A stretch of 64,000 bases of DNA from Polynucleobacter finlandensis (GTDB taxonomy: Bacteria > Pseudomonadota > Gammaproteobacteria > Burkholderiales > Burkholderiaceae), in contig NZ_JACVPS010000002.1 in assembly GCF_018881755.1 (NCBI RefSeq), positions 124,001-188,000 on the forward strand, in the 5' to 3' direction. Below the pieces are notes generated by a model. It made no database searches, was not told the DNA's origin, and saw only the letters and a program-made list of their open reading frames with translations. A program made the position numbers and the translations under genes. This document shows, one piece after another, positions 7,884-16,664 of the stretch. Within the stretch, counting starts at the first letter, position 1, and each line of letters starts with the position of its first letter.

Positions 7884-9503
7884 ATGAGCACAGTCTCTAC
7901 CACCCACGATCACGCACACGATCACGCGCATGATGATCACACGCCACATGGATGGCGTCGTTGGTTGTTCGCAACCAACCACAAAGACATCGGCACGATG
8001 TACCTGATCTTCTCGTTTATCAGCTTGTTGGCTGGTGGGACGATGGCCTTGGGAATTCGTTTGGAATTGTTCCAGCCTGGTTTGCAATTCTTCCGCCCAG
8101 AGTTCTTTAATCAATTGACCACCATGCATGGTCTAGTGATGGTGTTCGGCGCGATCATGCCGGCCTTCGTTGGTTTTGCAAACTGGATGGTGCCGCTACA
8201 GATTGGCGCATCTGACATGGCGTTTGCGCGTATGAACAACTTTAGCTTCTGGATTCTGCCGGTAGCTGCTACCTTGTTGTTGAGCTCATTCTTTGTTCCG
8301 GGTGGCGCGCCATCCGGTGGCTGGACTATTTATGCCCCTTTGACATCACAGATGGGTCCTGGAATGGATATGGCGATTTTCTCCCTCCATTTGTTAGGCG
8401 CATCTTCCATCATGGGCTCGATTAACATCATCGTGACCATCTTGAACATGCGCGCTCCTGGATTAACGCTGATGAAGATGCCAATGTTCTGCTGGACTTG
8501 GTTGATCACTGCTTACCTCTTAATTGCCGTAATGCCTGTGTTGGCTGGCGCGATTACGATGGTTTTGACAGATCGTCATTTCGGTACCTCATTCTTCTCA
8601 GCAGTTGGCGGCGGCGATCCAATCATGTTCCAGCATATTTTCTGGTTCTTTGGTCACCCAGAGGTTTACATCATGATTCTTCCAGCATTCGGAATCGTGA
8701 GTGAAATCGTTCCTGCTTTCTCCAGAAAGACATTGTTTGGCTACAGCTCAATGGTTTATGCAACAGCATCCATTGCGATCTTGTCATTCATCGTTTGGGC
8801 TCACCACATGTTTGCAACTGGCATGCCTGTAACTGGCCAACTATTCTTTATGTACGCTACGATGTTGATTGCTGTTCCAACTGGGGTGAAGATTTTCAAC
8901 TGGGTTGCAACCATGTGGAAAGGTTCAATGACCTTTGAAACGCCAATGTTGTGGGCCGTCGGTTTTATTTTCGTATTCACCATGGGCGGCTTTACAGGTT
9001 TGATCTTGGCGATGGCTCCAATTGATATCGGCGTTCAAGATACTTATTACGTTGTTGCCCACTTCCACTATGTATTGGTCGCCGGTTCATTGTTCGCAAT
9101 GTTTGCTGGCTTTTACTACTGGTGCCCAAAGTGGACTGGCTTCATGGCAAATGAAACTCGTGGCAAGATCCATTTCTGGGCTTCCATGATTTTCTTCAAC
9201 GTTACTTTCTTCCCAATGCACTTCTTGGGCCTGGCTGGTATGCCACGTCGCTATGCAGACTACCCAACTCAATTTGCCGACTTCAATATGGTTGCATCTA
9301 TTGGTGCACTGGGCTTCGGTTTAGCACAGGTTTATTTCTTGTTCTGCGTAGCATTGCCTGCATACCGCGGCAAAGGCGAAAAGGCAGCAATGAAACCATG
9401 GGATGGTGCCAAAGGTTTGGAGTGGACTATTCCATCACCAGCGCCTCACCATACTTTTGAAACTCCTCCATCAGCACAGCAATTGCATGACGCAGGAATT
9501 TAA
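7884..9503 (+). CDS. ctaD: Cytochrome c oxidase subunit I
   Basis: Catalytic subunit of the aa3-type haem-copper oxidase, with haem a, haem a3, CuB and proton channels. At 539 aa with about 12 membrane helices it is of normal size. The CuB ligand and cross-linked Tyr motif HPEVY is at residues 258-262, and the haem ligand region VVAHFHYVL is intact. The N-terminus is histidine-rich (HDHAHDHAHDDH), which may bind metal. A GGAG ribosome-binding site precedes ATG 7884. The 3' end overlaps the next small gene by 17 bp. Confidence 0.99.
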   Translation: MSTVSTTHDHAHDHAHDDHTPHGWRRWLFATNHKDIGTMYLIFSFISLLAGGTMALGIRLELFQPGLQFFRPEFFNQLTTMHGLVMVFGAIMPAFVGFANWMVPLQIGASDMAFARMNNFSFWILPVAATLLLSSFFVPGGAPSGGWTIYAPLTSQMGPGMDMAIFSLHLLGASSIMGSINIIVTILNMRAPGLTLMKMPMFCWTWLITAYLLIAVMPVLAGAITMVLTDRHFGTSFFSAVGGGDPIMFQHIFWFFGHPEVYIMILPAFGIVSEIVPAFSRKTLFGYSSMVYATASIAILSFIVWAHHMFATGMPVTGQLFFMYATMLIAVPTGVKIFNWVATMWKGSMTFETPMLWAVGFIFVFTMGGFTGLILAMAPIDIGVQDTYYVVAHFHYVLVAGSLFAMFAGFYYWCPKWTGFMANETRGKIHFWASMIFFNVTFFPMHFLGLAGMPRRYADYPTQFADFNMVASIGALGFGLAQVYFLFCVALPAYRGKGEKAAMKPWDGAKGLEWTIPSPAPHHTFETPPSAQQLHDAGI

Positions 9504-9618
9504 TTCAGGATCTAAGCAAGCCCTCGCTGCGAATAATCGTCGCTTGGGGCTTGTGCTGTTGAGCGTGGTTGTGATTTTTTTTATCGGCATCGTGATTAAA
9601 CGTAGCGTTTTAAGTTAA
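9487..9618 (+). CDS. Cytochrome oxidase small assembly protein
   Basis: 43-residue single-pass membrane peptide (MTQEFNSGSKQALAANNRRL followed by a hydrophobic helix). Peptides of this size and form sit between ctaD and ctaG in many betaproteobacteria and are annotated as cytochrome oxidase small assembly proteins. The start overlaps the end of ctaD, and the stop is 6 nt before the ctaG ATG, which implies translational coupling. Its molecular role is inferred only from location. Confidence 0.75.
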   Translation: MTQEFNSGSKQALAANNRRLGLVLLSVVVIFFIGIVIKRSVLS

Positions 9619-9624
9619 GCCTTG

Positions 9625-10206
9625 ATGTCAGCAGTTCAAAATCTCAATCGCCAAATCTTACTGAAGCTTTTAATAGCTTCGGTAATGATGTTTGGATTTG
9701 GTTACGCTTTGGTGCCACTGTATAAAGCGCTGTGTGAAGTAACTGGTATTAATGTAGTGACCAGTAAGAATGATTATGGTGTGAGGGCTTTTAGTCCTAA
9801 TAAGGTTGGTAATACTCAAGTAGATTATTCGCGGGTTGTCACGATTGAATTTGATTCAAATAGTCGCGGACCATTTACTTTTAAGCCGGTAAAGAATTTT
9901 TTAGAAGTACACCCGGGCGAGATGACTGAGATTGTGTATGAGGTTTATAACAATCTAGATCGTTCGGTAGAGGCGCAGGCAATTCCAAGCTATGCGCCCA
10001 AGAGTGCAACTGAGTTTTTTACTAAGTTAGAGTGTTTTTGTTTTCAGCAGCAAACATTAACTGCGCATGAGACTAGAAAGATGCCAGTGGTATTTATGAT
10101 TGATGCTGGTTTGCCTGAGGATGTGAAGACGATTACTTTGTCGTATACCTTCTTTGAGTTGGGGGTTGGACCACCGCAAGCTCCTAAATCGAAGGTGTCG
10201 TCATGA
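9625..10206 (+). CDS. ctaG: Cytochrome c oxidase assembly protein CtaG/Cox11
   Basis: Membrane-anchored copper chaperone for the CuB site of subunit I. One N-terminal membrane helix (KLLIASVMMFGFGYALVPLY) leads into the periplasmic Cox11 domain, including LYKALCEVTGI and the copper-binding ECFCFQQQTL motif with its two cysteines. At 193 aa it has family length. ATG 9625 is preferred over the adjacent TTG 9622. It ends in an ATGA overlap with the next gene. Confidence 0.97.
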   Translation: MSAVQNLNRQILLKLLIASVMMFGFGYALVPLYKALCEVTGINVVTSKNDYGVRAFSPNKVGNTQVDYSRVVTIEFDSNSRGPFTFKPVKNFLEVHPGEMTEIVYEVYNNLDRSVEAQAIPSYAPKSATEFFTKLECFCFQQQTLTAHETRKMPVVFMIDAGLPEDVKTITLSYTFFELGVGPPQAPKSKVSS

Positions 10207-10397
10207 AGAAGAACAGTAGTTTTTGGCAGTCTATGAAAGCGGTAATGTGGGGTTTCTTGGGGGTCCGGAAGAAGTCGGGCTTACAAGAGGATGTGACCTC
10301 ACTCAGTTTTGTACACATTATCATTGCGGGGGTAGTAGGAGCCTTGATTTTTATGGCGACCCTCTTATTGATAGTGAAAGTAGTTGTTTCCCATTGA
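10203..10397 (+). CDS. DUF2970 family small membrane protein
   Basis: 64-residue protein with a short cytoplasmic N-terminus containing a GFLGVRKKSGLQEDV motif and one C-terminal membrane helix (HIIIAGVVGALIFMATLLLI). This matches the DUF2970 proteins found in betaproteobacterial cox clusters. It overlaps ctaG by 4 nt (ATGA) and precedes ctaE. Its function is not established; a role in oxidase assembly or stability is inferred from position. Confidence 0.8.
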   Translation: MKKNSSFWQSMKAVMWGFLGVRKKSGLQEDVTSLSFVHIIIAGVVGALIFMATLLLIVKVVVSH

Positions 10398-10430
10398 TTA
10401 TTTTTTGATTGATTGATTAGAGAGAATAAG

Positions 10431-11285
10431 ATGTCATCCAATTCAACCCCATACTATTTCGTCCCTGCACTATCTCGACATCCAGCGATGGCAGCCATTG
10501 GCTTAATCGCTTTTGGATTTGGCATGTCAGGTTGGGTAAATCACACCTCTTGGGGTGGTACGCTGGCCTTGGTAGGCGTGGCATGGATTTTGTTTGTTCT
10601 CTACAACTGGTTTGGCGATACGATTGCCGAGTCAAATGCTGGTAAGAACGGACTCAACGTTGACATCTCCTATCGTTGGTCAATGGCCTGGTTTATCTTC
10701 TCAGAAATCATGTTCTTTGGCGCATTCTTTGCAGCGTTGTTCTATGCGCGCAATATTGCAATGCCTTGGTTGGGTGATGTTGAAAGCAAATTGTTGTGGC
10801 CTAACTTCTCAGCAGTTTGGCCAAATGATGGTCCTGCTGGTTTGGTTGAGAAATTCACCACCATGGGTCCTTGGCCAATTCCAACAATCAATACATTATT
10901 GCTCTTGAGCTCTGGGGTAACGATTACTTATGCTCATCATGCATTAGTTGCAAACCACATGAAGCAAGCCATTATTGGTTTGGCGGCCACCGTTGCTTTA
11001 GGTGCGATCTTCTTGGGCTTTCAGGGATTTGAGTACTACCATGCCTACCATGAGCTGAACTTGAAGCTCACATCAGGTATTTATGGCTCAACCTTCTTTA
11101 TGTTGACCGGTTTCCACGGCTTCCACGTATTTTTGGGGGGCACGATGTTGGCAATTGTTTTGCGTCGTATGATTCGTGGCGACTTCACTGCTGAGCATCA
11201 CTTCGCGTTTGAGGGTGCTGCTTGGTACTGGCACTTTGTTGACGTTGTATGGCTTGGTTTGTACATCGCTGTTTACTGGATGTAA
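10431..11285 (+). CDS. ctaE: Cytochrome c oxidase subunit III
   Basis: Third core subunit of the aa3 oxidase. 284 residues with seven predicted membrane helices and typical motifs: WSMAWFIFSEIMFFGAFFAA, ITYAHHALVAN, FLGFQGFEYYHAY, GFHGFHVFLG and the C-terminal AAWYWHFVDVVWLGLYIAVY. ATG 10431 was chosen because a GAGAGAAT ribosome-binding site lies just upstream; the in-frame TTG at 10413 would include that site. A strong terminator follows. Confidence 0.98.
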   Translation: MSSNSTPYYFVPALSRHPAMAAIGLIAFGFGMSGWVNHTSWGGTLALVGVAWILFVLYNWFGDTIAESNAGKNGLNVDISYRWSMAWFIFSEIMFFGAFFAALFYARNIAMPWLGDVESKLLWPNFSAVWPNDGPAGLVEKFTTMGPWPIPTINTLLLLSSGVTITYAHHALVANHMKQAIIGLAATVALGAIFLGFQGFEYYHAYHELNLKLTSGIYGSTFFMLTGFHGFHVFLGGTMLAIVLRRMIRGDFTAEHHFAFEGAAWYWHFVDVVWLGLYIAVYWM

Positions 11286-11294
11286 TAAGCAAGT

Positions 11295-11325
11295 AAATCG
11301 GGGCGTAAAGCCCCGATTTGTTTTT
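11295..11325 (+). terminator. Rho-independent terminator after ctaE
   Basis: A perfect 10-bp stem, AAATCGGGGC (11295-11304) with GCCCCGATTT (11310-11319), and a 5-nt loop are followed by a T-rich run. It closes the ctaC-ctaE transcript. Confidence 0.9.
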
Positions 11326-11352
11326 GTTTGTGCGGGTTTGGTTTAAAGCTCT

Positions 11353-11565
11353 TTAATTCACTCCAACGCGTATGCCGGTTGCTTCGATATAGCCAAAGTA
11401 GTGGGCCAGCAAAATGCCAATAAACAAAGCAATCGAAAGCCCAATGCGGAGCATGAGTGAATGAACCATTTTCGAGCTATTGCCCTTGCCCTTCATCATG
11501 TAATAGAGCGCCGATCCTAAGCTTGCAACAATCATTAGTAATGCAATCGGAATAATCCACTTCAT
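11353..11565 (-). CDS. Twin transmembrane protein, DUF2909 family
   Basis: 70-residue protein with two hydrophobic helices (IIPIALLMIVASLGSALYY and RIGLSIALFIGILLAHYF) separated by a basic loop (KGKGNSSK). This fits the DUF2909/twin-transmembrane proteins next to SURF1 in Burkholderiales. A GAGG ribosome-binding site precedes the ATG. It runs against the rest of the cox cluster, with 13 bp separating it from the SURF1 start. The function is unknown. Confidence 0.8.
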   Translation of the reverse strand: MKWIIPIALLMIVASLGSALYYMMKGKGNSSKMVHSLMLRIGLSIALFIGILLAHYFGYIEATGIRVGVN

Positions 11566-11578
11566 TTTTAAATCCTCG

Positions 11579-12358
11579 TTGAATATTTTTTATAGCCTAG
11601 TTACTAAGCGCATAGTTGCTACTGTATCAGCCCTGCTGGTAGTGGTAATTGGTTGTGCGGCTGGCTTTTGGCAACTCAGTCGTGCTAATGAAAAGATTGC
11701 TCTAGCCGAGCACTTGGCCGCTAGACAGCAAATGACTATTCTGAATGCCAATACTCAAGATTGGGGTTTAGAGGAGGCAAATCAGCGCAGGATGATTGCG
11801 CGTGGCATCTACCTTCCACAAGCATCAGTTTGGCTAGATAACCGCCCACGTCCTTTACCTGCTGGTGGGGTCGCTAATGCCGCGCAATCAGGATTCTTGT
11901 TGATGATGCCCCTAAAGCTTGAAGGGGTTGATCGCATTCTGTGGGTCAATCGAGGCTGGGCTCCACGTAATAATGAAGATCGCGAGACATTACCTTTAGT
12001 GAAGACTCGGGAAGGTCTAGTATCGATTGAGGGCATTGTATTTGCGCACCCAGGAAAAGTTTATGAGCTTGGGAAAAAGACAGGTGATGCGGCTATTGGA
12101 GCGCCCCGGATAGAGCAAAATTTTGAATTAGAGCGTGAAGGACAGCTCCATCACTGGGAGCAGAGCCCTTTTATATTGCGTGAGAATGAGGTGGGTGTAG
12201 AAGATGGCCTATTGCGTGAATGGGCACCACTGACAACAGGAGTCGATCGCCATTATGCTTATGCCTTTCAGTGGTTTGCATTGGCTTTAAGCGGTTTTTT
12301 ATTTTGGCTGATTAGTGGATTAATCCAGCAGCGAAAGCATGGGGATCAAAGTGAGTGA
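11579..12358 (+). CDS. SURF1 family cytochrome oxidase assembly protein
   Basis: SURF1 proteins help insert haem a into subunit I. The 259-residue protein has the expected N- and C-terminal membrane helices (ALLVVVIGCAAGFWQLSRA and FQWFALALSGFLFWLISGL) around a periplasmic domain with RGIYLPQASVWLDNRP and ILWVNRGWAPRN. The start is uncertain. No ATG lies before the first helix; TTG 11579 is the best choice but has no clear ribosome-binding site and sits 13 bp from a divergent gene. The 3' end overlaps the next gene by 20 nt. Confidence 0.92.
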   Translation: MNIFYSLVTKRIVATVSALLVVVIGCAAGFWQLSRANEKIALAEHLAARQQMTILNANTQDWGLEEANQRRMIARGIYLPQASVWLDNRPRPLPAGGVANAAQSGFLLMMPLKLEGVDRILWVNRGWAPRNNEDRETLPLVKTREGLVSIEGIVFAHPGKVYELGKKTGDAAIGAPRIEQNFELEREGQLHHWEQSPFILRENEVGVEDGLLREWAPLTTGVDRHYAYAFQWFALALSGFLFWLISGLIQQRKHGDQSE

Positions 12359-13007
12359 TAAAGAGTTGTTAATACCAGCATCGGCAGATTCTGTAGCGAT
12401 TGATACGCGAACACGTCGCGGCAGAATGCAAATGCTATTTCTTTTACTGGCTTGTGCTGCCCCGGTGATTGCCTCTTATTTTGCCTATTACGTGATTAAG
12501 CCTGAAGGTGGAAAAACCAACTTTGGGGTTTTAGTTCAGCCCGCACAGGATGCAAATGAGGCGTGGTTCAGCGTTCCTTTGAAGGGTAAGTGGACCTTAT
12601 TAGTTGCTCGTCCTGCTGGTGATTGCCAGATCAAGAATGAGTCCTGCATTGAGGCGCTATTTTTGATGAGGCAATTGCGTGTTGCGATGGGCAGAGAGAG
12701 TGGGCGCGTGCAATTGCTTTGGGTGAATCTTGACGGCAAGCCAGTGGACCCTGAAGTCGCTCTTGCCTATGATGAAAAGACAGCAGGCCTTAAGGTGGTT
12801 AATCTTCCGTCTGATCCAAAGCTTAAAGCCGAGTTTCAGGCATGGTTAGATCGCGAAGGTGCTGGAAAAGCGATTCAGCTAGTAGATCCTAGTCCGGCAA
12901 AAATGATGTATTTCCCCGTTACAAATTCATCTAAAGAGTTCGCCAACATTAAAAAAGATTTGGAAAAATTGTTGCGCCTCAATCACAAGGGTGAAAGTTT
13001 GCAATGA
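12339..13007 (+). CDS. Membrane-anchored protein of the cox cluster, thioredoxin-fold/SCO-like
   Basis: 222 residues with one membrane helix near residues 32-52 (MLFLLLACAAPVIASYFAYY) and a periplasmic domain. The segment LKGKWTLLVARPAGDCQIKN, a second cysteine six residues later, and FLMRQLRVAMGRE resemble the layout of SCO-like thioredoxin-fold proteins. The cysteines read C-x6-C, not CxxxC. Homologues of this shape occur between SURF1 and ctaA in Burkholderiales. It overlaps SURF1 by 20 nt and ctaA by 4 nt. A role in copper or disulphide handling during oxidase assembly is inference. Confidence 0.65.
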   Translation: MGIKVSDKELLIPASADSVAIDTRTRRGRMQMLFLLLACAAPVIASYFAYYVIKPEGGKTNFGVLVQPAQDANEAWFSVPLKGKWTLLVARPAGDCQIKNESCIEALFLMRQLRVAMGRESGRVQLLWVNLDGKPVDPEVALAYDEKTAGLKVVNLPSDPKLKAEFQAWLDREGAGKAIQLVDPSPAKMMYFPVTNSSKEFANIKKDLEKLLRLNHKGESLQ

Positions 13008-14134
13008 GTCAGTTGGCTTTATTCCTGGAGCTAGCAACGATTGCAATTATTTTTGCAGGCTTACCTTTGGCTTATCTATGGACAAGGCCTGGCTATCGTT
13101 TTTTCACAAAACTCAATTGGATTTTGGTCTTTATGACGTTTGATCTAATTGTATTTGGCGCATTTACTCGCCTAACTGATTCTGGCTTAGGGTGCCCGGA
13201 TTGGCCTGGTTGCTATGGCACCTCCAATCCATGGCATGCGATTGGTGATATTCAAATGGCACAGTCGACCTTGCCAGATGGGCCTGTCACAGTGATGAAG
13301 GCTTGGATTGAAATGATTCACCGTTATCTGGCGATGACGGTTGGTGCATTGATCCTGGTTCAGCTGGGCTTGGCACTTAGTAAGATGAACAGCTTGGGCA
13401 AGAAACCGCTTCTCGGAAGTCTGGCTTTGCTAGTGCTAGTTTGTATTCAAGGTGCATTTGGTGCTTGGACAGTGACCATGAAACTTCAACCCATTATTGT
13501 CACCATTCACTTGATGTTGGCCTTGGTATTGCTTGTATCACTCACTGCTTATGCGCAACAGAACTGGCAAGAAAAAGAATCCAAGATTCTTGAGCTGCGC
13601 AGCAAGCCAATCTCTGCAACATTGCTCACTATCGCATTTGTGGTGCTGACAATGCAGATCTTCTTAGGCGCCTGGGTGAGTACCAATTACGCAGTCTTAG
13701 CCTGCCCAGATTTTCCAACCTGTCTTGGTGCTTTATGGCCCGAAGCAAATTGGCAGGAAGGCTTTACCTTGTGGAGGGAGCTGGGACGTAATGCTGTAGG
13801 CGAATATGTTTCCCCTGCCTCCTTGCAAGCAATTCATTGGGCGCATCGTGTTTTTGCTGTGCTCGTATTAATAACCCTTTCCTTTTTGGCTTTCAACGCA
13901 TCCGGTTTAGCCACTAGCGTATTGCCTCAAGTCAGGAAGCTAGCCAAATTACTATTTGCACTTTTAATCCTGCAAGTTCTCACTGGAATATCGAACGTTG
14001 TTTTCCAATGGCCCTTATTGGCTGCCTTAATGCATACAGGTGGATCGGCCGCTTTGGTATTCTGTTTAGTCCGTATGACTTACTGGGCCTCGTGGAAGTC
14101 ACCCATTCAAATGAAGATCGCTAAATTGATATGA
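13004..14134 (+). CDS. ctaA: Haem A synthase (COX15/CtaA family)
   Basis: Oxidises the C8 methyl of haem O to the formyl group of haem A. 376 residues with about eight membrane helices and a two-fold repeat. [19 protein letters not shown] and the paired [11 protein letters not shown] carry the conserved loop cysteines. Histidine ligands are seen in [27 protein letters not shown] and LMHTGG. It overlaps both neighbours by 4 nt (ATGA), which indicates a tightly coupled operon. Confidence 0.97.
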   Translation: MSQLALFLELATIAIIFAGLPLAYLWTRPGYRFFTKLNWILVFMTFDLIVFGAFTRLTDSGLGCPDWPGCYGTSNPWHAIGDIQMAQSTLPDGPVTVMKAWIEMIHRYLAMTVGALILVQLGLALSKMNSLGKKPLLGSLALLVLVCIQGAFGAWTVTMKLQPIIVTIHLMLALVLLVSLTAYAQQNWQEKESKILELRSKPISATLLTIAFVVLTMQIFLGAWVSTNYAVLACPDFPTCLGALWPEANWQEGFTLWRELGRNAVGEYVSPASLQAIHWAHRVFAVLVLITLSFLAFNASGLATSVLPQVRKLAKLLFALLILQVLTGISNVVFQWPLLAALMHTGGSAALVFCLVRMTYWASWKSPIQMKIAKLI

Positions 14135-15024
14135 GCAGCCCGCAATCATCCACACCCACAGTAATGCCCCGCTGGCGTCAGTACTGGGTATTAACTAAGC
14201 CCCGCGTCACTCAGTTAGCGGTATTTTGTGCCGTAATTGGTATGTTCTTGGCAACGCCTGGAATGGTTCCTTACCCAATATTGATTGGTGGGATTGTCGG
14301 TATTTGGTTATTGGCTGGTGCAGCGTTTGCCGTGAACTGTTTGATCGAACAAGCGGTCGATGCCAAGATGAAAAGAACAGCCTGGCGCCCATCTGCGACC
14401 GGCGAAGTCACTCCTTTCAGCATTGTGATTTTCTCAATCGTGCTCGGTACCTTGGGGATGATTATTTTGTGGAACTTCTGCAACCCATTGACGATGTGGC
14501 TGACTTTAGCTACCTTTGTTGGTTATGCAGTGATCTATACCTGGCTACTAAAGCCTGCAACCCCTCAGAACATTGTGATTGGCGGTTTATCAGGCGCAAT
14601 GCCTCCTGCACTTGGTTGGGCTGCTGTGACCAATACGCTATCTGCAGAGGCATGGCTGTTGGTCCTGATTATTTTCGTTTGGACTCCTCCGCACTTCTGG
14701 GCTTTGGCTTTATACCGGCGTGATGACTATGTTCAATCTGGCCTACCGATGCTGCCCGTGACCCACGGCGAGCGCTTTACCCTGCTCAATATCTTGCTCT
14801 ACACCTTAATATTGATTGCGGCTACTTTACTTCCCTATATCTACGGCATGAGTGGTGTGGTCTATTTGATCTCAGCGCTCATCTTGGGCCTGCTATTTTT
14901 GGCATATGTTATTGCACTATTTATTTCTTACAGCGATGCATTAGCTAAGAAAACTTTCCGCTTTTCAATTACCTATTTATCGCTCTTATTCGCAGCGCTG
15001 TTAATAGATCACTATTTCATGTGA
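14131..15024 (+). CDS. ctaB: Protohaem IX farnesyltransferase (haem O synthase)
   Basis: Membrane prenyltransferase that adds a farnesyl group to haem B, giving the substrate for CtaA. 297 residues and about nine membrane helices, with the signature [19 protein letters not shown], in which Glu takes the place of the first Asp of the usual DxxxD, and the second loop [32 protein letters not shown] is highly conserved. It starts within the ctaA stop and ends 7 nt before the SCO gene. Confidence 0.97.
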   Translation: MSSPQSSTPTVMPRWRQYWVLTKPRVTQLAVFCAVIGMFLATPGMVPYPILIGGIVGIWLLAGAAFAVNCLIEQAVDAKMKRTAWRPSATGEVTPFSIVIFSIVLGTLGMIILWNFCNPLTMWLTLATFVGYAVIYTWLLKPATPQNIVIGGLSGAMPPALGWAAVTNTLSAEAWLLVLIIFVWTPPHFWALALYRRDDYVQSGLPMLPVTHGERFTLLNILLYTLILIAATLLPYIYGMSGVVYLISALILGLLFLAYVIALFISYSDALAKKTFRFSITYLSLLFAALLIDHYFM

Positions 15025-15031
15025 GATCACT

Positions 15032-15616
15032 ATGAATTTCATCAGATCATGTTTACTTGTTGCGCTATTCCTGGCCTTGGCTGCTTGCAGTCAAAAGCCT
15101 GAATTTAAGAATGTCGACATTACTGGCAGCACTGCTTTTGGAAAAGACTTTGGCTTGCTTGATCCAGATGGCAAAACGAGAACTTTAGCCGACTTCAAAG
15201 GCAAGGTGGTGGTGATGTTCTTTGGTTATACCCAATGTCCTGATGTCTGCCCAACAACCCTAACGGAAATGCAGCAGGTCATGACCCTCATGGGTCCTCA
15301 GGCTGATAAGGTACAGGTGCTCTTTGTTACTATTGACCCTGCGCGTGATACAGCGGCTATTTTGAAGCAATATGTTCCCGCTTTTGATCTCCGTTTCTTG
15401 GGCTTGCGACCAGCGGATCAAGCGGCATTGGAGCAGGTGACAAAAGACTTCAAGATTTACTACAAGAAGGTTCCAGGAACCAGTCCTGGTTCATACACTA
15501 TGGATCACACAGCAGGCAGCTATGCGTTCGATCCAGACGGACATCTTCGCCTGTATATCAAACATGCACAAGGTCCAGAGACCTTGGCACATGACTTGAA
15601 AGAGTTACTAAAGTAG
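15032..15616 (+). CDS. SCO1/SenC family copper chaperone lipoprotein
   Basis: Delivers or redox-primes copper for the CuA site of subunit II. 194 residues: a lipoprotein signal with the lipobox LALAAC (Cys19), then a thioredoxin fold with the metal-binding pair CPDVC (Cys69, Cys73) and the distal ligand histidine in TMDHTAGSY (His159). It is the last gene of the ctaA-ctaB group and converges on rpoH with 18 bp between stops. Confidence 0.95.
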   Translation: MNFIRSCLLVALFLALAACSQKPEFKNVDITGSTAFGKDFGLLDPDGKTRTLADFKGKVVVMFFGYTQCPDVCPTTLTEMQQVMTLMGPQADKVQVLFVTIDPARDTAAILKQYVPAFDLRFLGLRPADQAALEQVTKDFKIYYKKVPGTSPGSYTMDHTAGSYAFDPDGHLRLYIKHAQGPETLAHDLKELLK

Positions 15617-15634
15617 GGCGGTAGGGAGAAGCGC

Positions 15635-16570
15635 TTAGGCTGCTTGCAGCAGGCCGCGCATTTTTTTGAGGGCAGAGGTCTCAATTTGGCGAACACGCTC
15701 TGCTGAGATGCCATATTCACTAGCAAGATCATGCAATGTTTTTGTGCCATTGCCTTCCGCATCCATTGCCAACCAGCGAGATTGAACAATGTTACGGCTA
15801 CGCTCATCTAAAGCCATGAGCGCTTGATCTAACTTAGGGCCCTGCAATGTATCTGTCTCAGCAGCAGCCATCATTGCTGTTGGCTCTTGCGTATTGTCGG
15901 CTAGCCACTGAATCGGCGCATAAGCAGATTCATCATCGTTATCGTCACCCTCTAAGGCAACGTCACCGCCAGCAAGACGCATTTCCATTTCTTTAACATC
16001 AGAACCTTTGACGTCGAGTGCTTTTGCTAAAGCTTCAACTTCGCTTGGCGTTAATGCGCTCAGAGTAGGTTTATTGCTGCGTAGATTAAAGAATAATTTA
16101 CGTTGTGCTTTAGTGGTGGCTACTTTGACAAGACGCCAGTTCTTAAGAATGTACTCATGAATCTCGGCTTTAATCCAATGAATTGCATAAGAGACTAAGC
16201 GGGCACCTTGGCTTGGGTCATAGCGTTTTACGGCCTTCATCAAACCAACGTTACCTTCTTGAATAAGGTCGGCATGTGGAATGCCATAGCCTAAATATTG
16301 ACGGGCTACAGATACGACGAGACGCAGATGTGAGAGCACTAAAGTTCTCGCAGCATCAACATTTTCAGTACGACGAAATTCTTGCGCAAGATGTAACTCT
16401 TCCGCAGCGCTGAGCATCGGCACGCGATTAACGTATGAGATATACGAATCGAGCGTACCAACCCCAAGAGATGGCAGAACCGGAAAGGCAGACATAGCCG
16501 CAGCAGTGTGCACTGCTGGCAGTGTTTGCCTTGCTTGCATTAGCGGTTTATTTGCTTTCTTTTGAATCAT
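15635..16570 (-). CDS. rpoH: Heat-shock sigma factor RpoH (sigma-32)
   Basis: Directs RNA polymerase to heat-shock promoters. 311 residues with sigma region 2 (LVLSHLRLVVSVARQYLGYG, DLIQEGNVGLMKAVKRYDP), the RpoH-specific box QRKLFFNLRS and a region 4 helix-turn-helix (LHDLASEYGISAERVRQIE). A perfect CIRCE operator lies 40 bp upstream of the ATG, so HrcA control is likely in addition to the usual post-transcriptional control. It lies downstream of ftsY in the same direction. Confidence 0.97.
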   Translation of the reverse strand: MIQKKANKPLMQARQTLPAVHTAAAMSAFPVLPSLGVGTLDSYISYVNRVPMLSAAEELHLAQEFRRTENVDAARTLVLSHLRLVVSVARQYLGYGIPHADLIQEGNVGLMKAVKRYDPSQGARLVSYAIHWIKAEIHEYILKNWRLVKVATTKAQRKLFFNLRSNKPTLSALTPSEVEALAKALDVKGSDVKEMEMRLAGGDVALEGDDNDDESAYAPIQWLADNTQEPTAMMAAAETDTLQGPKLDQALMALDERSRNIVQSRWLAMDAEGNGTKTLHDLASEYGISAERVRQIETSALKKMRGLLQAA

Positions 16571-16609
16571 TTTCTTTTAGTAAATTGCAGGTGTTGATAG
16601 AGTTCTATT

Positions 16610-16636
16610 TTAGCACTCTTGTCAAGCGAGTGCTAA
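16610..16636 (-). promoter_or_regulatory. CIRCE operator (HrcA site) upstream of rpoH
   Basis: TTAGCACTC (16610-16618), a 9-nt spacer and GAGTGCTAA (16628-16636) match the full CIRCE consensus at every position. On the minus strand TTGACA, a consensus -35, spans 16625-16620 inside the spacer, so bound HrcA would cover the promoter. No good -10 follows at 17 bp. Between the operator and ftsY (16637-16664) nothing else is recognised. Confidence 0.95.
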
Positions 16637-16664
16637 TGGTTTTTTAGATCCATAAGCCTATGAT

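Noticed and set aside
14226-14723. 165-codon plus-strand ORF inside ctaB
   Set aside because: It is a shifted-frame shadow of the highly conserved haem O synthase gene and shows no domain of its own.
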